Shown piece after piece: positions 58,981 through 64,000 of a DNA stretch of 64,000 nucleotides (its first letter is position 1; the number at the start of each line of letters is the position of its first letter). Source of the stretch: Epilithonimonas hungarica (lineage in GTDB: Bacteria > Bacteroidota > Bacteroidia > Flavobacteriales > Weeksellaceae); the NCBI RefSeq assembly GCF_900102265.1, contig NZ_FNBH01000001.1, forward strand, positions 1,240,001 through 1,304,000, in the 5' to 3' direction. Under the pieces are notes generated by a model, which was given only the letters and a program-made list of their open reading frames with translations, ran no database searches and had not been told where the DNA came from. A program made the translations under genes and the position numbers.

Positions 58981-59949
58981 ATGGAAAACAATATCTTAGA
59001 TTGTGTCATTATAGGTTCTGGACCAGCTGGTTTTACAGCCGCAATTTACGCAGCAAGAGCAAGCCTGAAGCCGGAACTTTTCACAGGATTGGAACCAGGT
59101 GGACAATTAACAACAACTACGGAAGTAGAAAATTTCCCGGGTTATCCGGACGGAATCACGGGACCGGAAATGATGCTTCATTTACAAAAACAGGCGGAAC
59201 GTTTCGAGACAAAAGTTCATTATGAAATGATCTCCAAAGTTGAGTTTTCCAAAGTAAGAGGCGGAATTCACAAATTGAGCACAGGTTCTCGTGAGATCCT
59301 TGCTAAAAGTGTGATCATTTCTACTGGTGCTGCAGCAAAATATTTGGGATTACCGGATGAGAAAAAATATGCAGGCGGAGGCGTTTCGGCTTGTGCGACA
59401 TGTGATGGATTTTTCTACAGAGGAAAGGACGTCATTGTTGTGGGAGCAGGAGATACGGCTGCCGAAGAAGCCACTTATCTTTCTAAGATTTGTAATAAAG
59501 TGACCTTGTTGGTAAGAAAAGACCATTTCCGTGCTTCAAAAGTAATGGTTGACAGAGTTCTGAGTACTTCCAACATCGAAGTGAAGTACAATCACGAACT
59601 AATCGGAATAGAAGGTGAAAACTCTTTGGTTGAAAGAGCTAAGGTTGTCAATAATCTGACAGATGAGATTTCTACAATAGATGTTCACGGGATTTTCATC
59701 GCCATCGGTCACAAACCAAATACTGGTCTTTTCAAAGGACAGATCGACCTTGATGAAAACGAATACATCATCACAGAAGGAAAATCGGCAAGAACCAATC
59801 TTCCAGGTGTTTTCGCAGCGGGAGATGTTCAGGACCACCATTACAGACAAGCGATTACGGCTGCCGGAAGCGGTTGTATGGCAGCAATGGATGCGGAAAA
59901 ATATCTTGGCGAACTGGCCGGAGAAAACCACACCTGGGTGGAGCAGTAA
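58981..59949 (+). CDS. trxB: Thioredoxin reductase
   Basis: 322 residues from the ATG at 58981; an upstream TTG at 58930 would add a hydrophilic tail not found in TrxB. FAD loop IIGSGPAGFTAAIYAARAS, redox pair CATC in SACATCDGFFYRG, NADPH loop VVGAGDTAAEEATYLS, and the C-terminal GVFAAGDVQDHHYRQAITAA. It keeps thioredoxin reduced. A terminator follows. Confidence 0.97.
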   Translation: MENNILDCVIIGSGPAGFTAAIYAARASLKPELFTGLEPGGQLTTTTEVENFPGYPDGITGPEMMLHLQKQAERFETKVHYEMISKVEFSKVRGGIHKLSTGSREILAKSVIISTGAAAKYLGLPDEKKYAGGGVSACATCDGFFYRGKDVIVVGAGDTAAEEATYLSKICNKVTLLVRKDHFRASKVMVDRVLSTSNIEVKYNHELIGIEGENSLVERAKVVNNLTDEISTIDVHGIFIAIGHKPNTGLFKGQIDLDENEYIITEGKSARTNLPGVFAAGDVQDHHYRQAITAAGSGCMAAMDAEKYLGELAGENHTWVEQ

Positions 59950-59973
59950 AGACCAATTCTATATAATAAAATC

Positions 59974-60009
59974 AAAATACACCGAGACTTTTTCCCGGTG
60001 TATTTTTTT
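59974..60009 (+). terminator. Intrinsic terminator of trxB
   Basis: AAAATACACCG (59974-59984) pairs with CGGTGTATTTT (59996-60006), followed by T residues, 24 nt past the stop. Confidence 0.85.
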
Positions 60010-60066
60010 AAGAACTATTACAAAAAACTAATATATATGAAGTGTTTCTATTGATCATTTAATCTT

Positions 60067-60921
60067 CTAATCCTCATTGAATGCTAATTTTGTATTGGTT
60101 CTAGGATTGGAATGACTTGTGGTCCTTTTTTCGTCCTTGTTATGGATCTTGTAATATAAGAACGCAATAAAAGTTGGCTTGTGATAGATCTTGTAATATC
60201 GGTATTCCGTTTGGAAATGTCTGATATTTATCTTGTAAAAATCATAACCGATCACAACTAGAAGACAGACGCTGATCACATAGAACACCCGGAACTCCAG
60301 ATTGTAATAGGTTAATCCAGAAAATACAGCACCTAGAACATAAGCAAACATAATACTCATCAATAGTTTTGCTCTGGCAATCAATTCTGGGTTTTTCCTG
60401 AATTTTTTCTGGGTAAACATAGAGAACAGGATTCCCAGATCTGTTGTTGTTCCCGTAAGGTGGGTCGTTTTTACGGAGAAGTTCGAGATACTTGCTGTCA
60501 ATCCGTTTTGCAAGCCTGTTGCGAACAACATCAGCGCTACCAAGGTCTCGGTTTCCCCTAAAGTTTTTTGATAATAAAACTGCCCATAGATTCCTACTGC
60601 TAAAAGACAAAGTATTTCCAGTATGATCGGGAATGCGTGTGCAAAATATTTACTTTTCTTATTGAAATTGATGACACTTAGATTGGCCACAAAACCTCCG
60701 AAAAAGAATAAGAAGATCCACGAAGCTACGACTGCGACCTGAGTCCAGTTTCCCTGGCTGATCTCTGCTGCGAATATCGCATAATGTCCTGTTACGTTGG
60801 ATGTAAAAGAGAGAAATATCAATAGAGATGCTATATTTATAGTCCCTGCTGTGAAAGCAGTCAGCGTCCCCAGTCTGATGTTGTCTCCCAACGTTCTGCT
60901 GTTACTATAATTTCTTAACAT
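60067..60921 (-). CDS. YoaK/DUF1275 family membrane protein
   Basis: 284 residues with about six membrane helices. Family marks: TLTAFTAGTINIASLLIFLS (conserved G-x-x-N), SFTSNVTGHYAIFAAEI, and LMLFATGLQNGLTASISNFS with VKTTHLTGTTTDLGILFS. Function not known; small-molecule transport is presumed. It lies 48 nt after the Usp-like gene on the same strand. Confidence 0.87.
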   Translation of the reverse strand: MLRNYSNSRTLGDNIRLGTLTAFTAGTINIASLLIFLSFTSNVTGHYAIFAAEISQGNWTQVAVVASWIFLFFFGGFVANLSVINFNKKSKYFAHAFPIILEILCLLAVGIYGQFYYQKTLGETETLVALMLFATGLQNGLTASISNFSVKTTHLTGTTTDLGILFSMFTQKKFRKNPELIARAKLLMSIMFAYVLGAVFSGLTYYNLEFRVFYVISVCLLVVIGYDFYKINIRHFQTEYRYYKIYHKPTFIAFLYYKIHNKDEKRTTSHSNPRTNTKLAFNED

Positions 60922-60969
60922 TTTACTTTATTTTTTAATAATTAAATTCAGACTTTTCTTAATTGTTTT

Positions 60970-61461
60970 CTACAAGAAAACTTCGGCCAATCTTCCTTTT
61001 TCAGGAACGAGTTCCGTTGTTTCTGTTGTTATTTCCACAGCATCGACATGTTTACATTTTTTAAGATAAGAAGTGATATCGAACTGATTTTTGCTTAGAT
61101 GCCTACTCTTCGAAGTTGAATAATAGGCTTCATCTACGTTTGCGGCCTCTATAAAACTGTTGAATGTTCTTTGGAAACTTCCTGTGAAGATGTCGCAAGT
61201 TATCTTGTTGATCAGGCTCGGATATTTGTTATTGATAATGCTGTAGGCATCACAAAACTCCTGTGGTCTGATCTTTCCGAAAACAGAACTCTTGGTTGTA
61301 AATAGCAAGTCTCTGATAGAGTCACCCATGTCATACCCGGAAACCAAAAGAATGTTATATTGGTTTTCGTCATTCTTATCAGTTTTATTTTTTAAAACTT
61401 TTTTAAGTATGTCCAAAGATTCCAGTGAGAAATCTGTTGCTATTAAAATGGTCTTTGTCAT
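60970..61461 (-). CDS. Universal stress protein-like protein
   Basis: 163 residues. MTKTILIATDFSLESLDILK is the Usp N-terminal strand-helix; the rest is divergent, with NQYNILLVSGYDMGD and FIEAANVDEAYYSTSKSRH. The C-terminal G-x-x-G nucleotide loop of ATP-binding Usps is not evident, so it is probably not an ATP binder. It may share a transcript with the YoaK gene. Confidence 0.65.
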   Translation of the reverse strand: MTKTILIATDFSLESLDILKKVLKNKTDKNDENQYNILLVSGYDMGDSIRDLLFTTKSSVFGKIRPQEFCDAYSIINNKYPSLINKITCDIFTGSFQRTFNSFIEAANVDEAYYSTSKSRHLSKNQFDITSYLKKCKHVDAVEITTETTELVPEKGRLAEVFL

Positions 61462-61592
61462 AACTTTTTAATTTTGTGAGTTGTTATTTTTTTGATAATA
61501 CAAAACTATACTCACCAAATTAGAAAGCCTTTGGAATAGAATTAAAATGTAATTAAAGAAATTAAAATGAGATTAGAATTTTTGATAAGCCA

Positions 61593-61650
61593 AAAGATCT
61601 TATCAAAATTAATTCCTTGTGTTAAGGAAAATAATCCTGATAAGATCTTT
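61593..61650 (-). terminator. Long-stem terminator of the LptF/G-type gene
   Basis: AAAGATCTTATCA (61593-61605) and TGATAAGATCTTT (61638-61650) form a 13-bp stem. TTCCTT...AAGGAA makes a second hairpin inside the loop. It lies 24 nt past the stop at 61674 (minus strand). Confidence 0.75.
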
Positions 61651-61673
61651 ATTTATGTTAGCTTTTTCAATTA

Positions 61674-63125
61674 TTATTGATAGCGCTCATGTTCTTTTGG
61701 TTTTGAGAATCGCTCTATCAATGGTTTGAAAAGTGCTTTGTATTTTTCTATATCGAATAACTGAGAATCTGTCAGTGCCTTGTAAGTCAGCCATATACTG
61801 AACGGGAATAACACAATATTCGGGATCCATGCTGCAAGATAAGGATTCAAGGAACCTTTCCATGAGAGATTTTCTACAGATAAATTCAAAACATAAAATA
61901 TAATGAAAATAATGATCGATATGACAACAGGTAATCCCATTCCTCCTTTTCTGATGATGGAGCCCAGACTCGCCCCGATCATGAAGAAAATGATACAGGT
62001 AAAAGAATAGGAGATTATTCTCTGTTGGTACATCACGATCTTGTTATGTGTTTTTATGGTATCATTGATTGCATTTTGATTGGAATCTATGCTTGTTTTC
62101 AGAGACTCTATCTTGTTATAGGCTGCATAAAGAACCTCCAGTTTTTTTGGTGATTTTAAGGTGTCTATTTTATAAGGTTCTTTTATTTTGTCTTTAGATT
62201 TGGATCTATCTATATATTCTACATAATTGTTGGTCTGTGAAATGACGGGAGAAGCAATAGAGTTAAGGGTTACAATGTTTCCTTTTCTATTTTTAACAAG
62301 GGTTTCATTCACTTCACTATACGTTTGGAAACGGTAATCGTCTGTGATCTTCTCCTTTTCGATCGCATTATTGATAAGTTCACTGATATCAAAATGATAG
62401 ACGAGTGTATCAAACTTTATAGACTGATTTGGTTGTTTTTTCCTTTCTTCATAAGGTTTGTTTGTGATGTTATCTGTGAAGACAAAACCATTGTAAAGGA
62501 TCAGTTTCAAATAATTTCTATCTGCTGCAGGCGCAAATTTTCCTGTCTTAGCAATGATGGTCTGCTGGTCATCATAGGGACTTGCATTTTTATGAAGAAA
62601 AACACCTTCCAGCTTCTCTGATTTTTCACCTGAGATTTTATCGAATTTGACAGAAAATCCAGTGATCTGATCAATGAAAACTCCTGGGGTAAAGTTGATC
62701 GCCGGTTTGGAAGAAATGATATTGTACATCATATTCTTTGCTTTTCGCTGAAAATCAGGAATCACATTATTAGAAAACAGAAACAGGATTCCTGAAAGTA
62801 TGGAAACAGTCAAAAATAATGGCATCATTACCCGAACTAGGGAAATTCCGGCCGCCTTCATGGCAGCAAGCTCATACCTTTCTCCAAAATCTCCAAAGGT
62901 CATAATCGAGGAAAGCAAGATCGTAAGCGGTAGAACCATACTTACAACATTGATTCCCAGGTAGAAAAGAAATTTGGATATTTCCCAATATGTAAGACCT
63001 TTTCCTGTCAGTTGAGACATTTGAGTCCAGATAATGTTCACAATGAAAATGAAGAACAGTACGCTGAAAATAAATAGAAATGGACCAAAAAAGGTTTTGA
63101 TGATATACTTGTCTAATTTTTTCAA
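61674..63125 (-). CDS. LptF/LptG family lipopolysaccharide export permease
   Basis: 483 residues. Three N-terminal helices (MKKLDKYIIKTFFGPFLFIF; NVVSMVLPLTILLSSIMTFG), GDFGERYELAAMKAAGISLV (coupling helix to the LptB ATPase), a large periplasmic beta-jellyroll (~150-360) and three C-terminal helices including CIIFFMIGASLGSIIRKGG. It moves LPS from the inner membrane to the Lpt bridge. F and G cannot be told apart here. Confidence 0.9.
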   Translation of the reverse strand: MKKLDKYIIKTFFGPFLFIFSVLFFIFIVNIIWTQMSQLTGKGLTYWEISKFLFYLGINVVSMVLPLTILLSSIMTFGDFGERYELAAMKAAGISLVRVMMPLFLTVSILSGILFLFSNNVIPDFQRKAKNMMYNIISSKPAINFTPGVFIDQITGFSVKFDKISGEKSEKLEGVFLHKNASPYDDQQTIIAKTGKFAPAADRNYLKLILYNGFVFTDNITNKPYEERKKQPNQSIKFDTLVYHFDISELINNAIEKEKITDDYRFQTYSEVNETLVKNRKGNIVTLNSIASPVISQTNNYVEYIDRSKSKDKIKEPYKIDTLKSPKKLEVLYAAYNKIESLKTSIDSNQNAINDTIKTHNKIVMYQQRIISYSFTCIIFFMIGASLGSIIRKGGMGLPVVISIIIFIIFYVLNLSVENLSWKGSLNPYLAAWIPNIVLFPFSIWLTYKALTDSQLFDIEKYKALFKPLIERFSKPKEHERYQ

Positions 63126-63218
63126 TTCAGAAATTTAGACTTCAAAAATACTGTAAAAAAAACAATACTGAAATCGATTCCAAAATTTTAGCATTTTTTT
63201 TGTGTTAGATAGAAAGAA

Positions 63219-63247
63219 AAAATCCGCAATTATTAGTTACGGATTTA
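63219..63247 (-). terminator. Intrinsic terminator after the aldehyde dehydrogenase gene
   Basis: AAAATCCG and CGGATTT around AATTATTAG with an extra A/T pairing and a T run on the minus strand, about 50 nt past the stop. Confidence 0.65.
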
Positions 63248-63297
63248 ATTTTTGAAATAAAAGTCTCTTGTCTTTTATCTATGATCTTCTGGTCTTC

Positions 63298-64000
63298 TTA
63301 AAAAATATAATCAGTGCTCAGGAAATTAGAATCGTGGTCTCTCACAATTGTATTAAGAAGTTCTTTGTTGGAATCGGTCACTTTTGCTGCTACCAGTGAA
63401 CGGATGGAGAATGAGCGAAGCGCATCAAAAACGGAAAGCGTCCCTTCCGCACTGTCTTTTCTTCCTGTGAATGGGAAAACATCAGGACCTCTCTGAGCCT
63501 GACAATTGATGTTCACACGGCTTACAAGATTCACGAATGGGTCAATCAGTTTTGAAACTTCCAAAGCATCCTCACTGAAGATACTCACCTGCATTCCGTG
63601 ATCAGCATTCACTTGGTAATCAATCGGCTCATCAAGACTTTCAAACGGAACAACTGGAATCACTGGTCCGAACTGCTCTTCGTGATACAATTTCATATCG
63701 CTATTTACAGGATAGACCACAGCTGGAAAGAAGAAAGAAGCTTCGTTGTAGCCACCGTTTTCATTCAAAACTTTTGCGCCTTTTGATAAAGCATCATCAA
63801 GACAATCTTTTAGATAAGATGGTTTATTGACTTCCGGGAGTGGTGTGATCTTCACATCTTTTTCCCATGGCAATCCACCTTTCATGGCAGAAACAGCTTC
63901 GGATAATTTTTTAGTGAATTCTTCCGCAACATCTTTCTGAACGAATATTAATTTAAGAGCAGTGCAACGTTGTCCATTAAAAGACAATGATCCCAAAATA
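63298..64000 (-). CDS. Aldehyde dehydrogenase (GapN-like), N-terminus beyond the window
   Basis: The frame is open to the window edge (about 234 codons visible). LSFNGQRCTALKLIF contains the catalytic Cys, and the C-terminal catalytic part includes YHEEQFGPVIPVVPFESLDE and RGPDVFPFTGRKDSAEGTLS. The FNGQRCTA and HDSNFLSTDYIF ends resemble NADP-dependent glyceraldehyde-3-phosphate dehydrogenases (GapN group). The first half is missing, so cofactor preference cannot be judged. Confidence 0.82.
   Translation of the reverse strand, partial: ILGSLSFNGQRCTALKLIFVQKDVAEEFTKKLSEAVSAMKGGLPWEKDVKITPLPEVNKPSYLKDCLDDALSKGAKVLNENGGYNEASFFFPAVVYPVNSDMKLYHEEQFGPVIPVVPFESLDEPIDYQVNADHGMQVSIFSEDALEVSKLIDPFVNLVSRVNINCQAQRGPDVFPFTGRKDSAEGTLSVFDALRSFSIRSLVAAKVTDSNKELLNTIVRDHDSNFLSTDYIF

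Noticed and set aside
1-64000. tRNA, rRNA, CRISPR arrays, riboswitches
   Set aside because: No cloverleaf, rRNA block or regular spacer-repeat array was seen. The only leader RNAs supported are the two peptide attenuators.

Overview
This 64 kb window looks like chromosomal core DNA of a Flavobacteriia member of the Chryseobacterium/Epilithonimonas type (Weeksellaceae). The grounds are an AT-rich sequence, TANNTTTG-type -7 promoter boxes, and lineage-typical families: GLPGLI protein, VGIN/LDVNG secreted proteins, a bifunctional nuclease with a UVR tail, MoxR-DUF58-BatA-BatB, an Ald-like protein next to a DUF4258-type protein, and PadR-PspC. The genus is inferred from family content only. I see no rRNA, tRNA, CRISPR array, prophage or complete insertion sequence.

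Layout. 1-5 kb: a TauE/SafE exporter with a DUF1634 neighbour, a gene-poor AT-rich stretch, a membrane-tethered HTH protein and three tandem secreted VGIN/LDVNG proteins. 5-11 kb: purK and purE separated by lipoproteins and an EamA permease, then tyrA behind a tyrosine leader peptide and attenuator. 11-17 kb, minus strand: a CPA2 antiporter, a LytS/LytTR two-component pair, a small anchored protein, an Ald-like dehydrogenase and tsaE. 17-28 kb, plus strand: dnaG, clpP, a peptidase, an SDR, etfB-etfA, a bifunctional nuclease and a nucleoside permease. 28-34 kb, minus strand: isochorismate synthase with a hotdog thioesterase, an acyltransferase, a GLPGLI protein, an alpha/beta hydrolase and PspC-PadR. 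34-43 kb, plus strand: an SDR and its AraC neighbour, a threonine leader/attenuator, thrA-thrB-thrC and rpsO. 42-52 kb, minus strand: nrdD-nrdG, YfhO, DUF4834, DUF6263, rlmB and DinB. 52-64 kb: a shortened Bat operon, a 21-bp tandem repeat, holA, trxB, YoaK, a Usp-like protein, LptF/G-type permease and the end of an aldehyde dehydrogenase gene.

The most interesting signals are regulatory. (1) Two amino-acid leader peptides, each followed by a terminator and a matching antiterminator: a Thr-rich one before thrA and an 18-residue GTG-start peptide with three Tyr codons before tyrA. (2) Triple 11-bp phased direct repeats placed exactly 40 bp before a TTTG box, once upstream of the VGIN gene array and once upstream of its HTH neighbour. 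(3) At least six families of dispersed or palindromic intergenic repeats. One is a five-copy modular family lying 3-prime of plus-strand genes in the same orientation. (4) Three start codons that each follow a -7-like box by exactly 4 nt, suggesting leaderless mRNAs.
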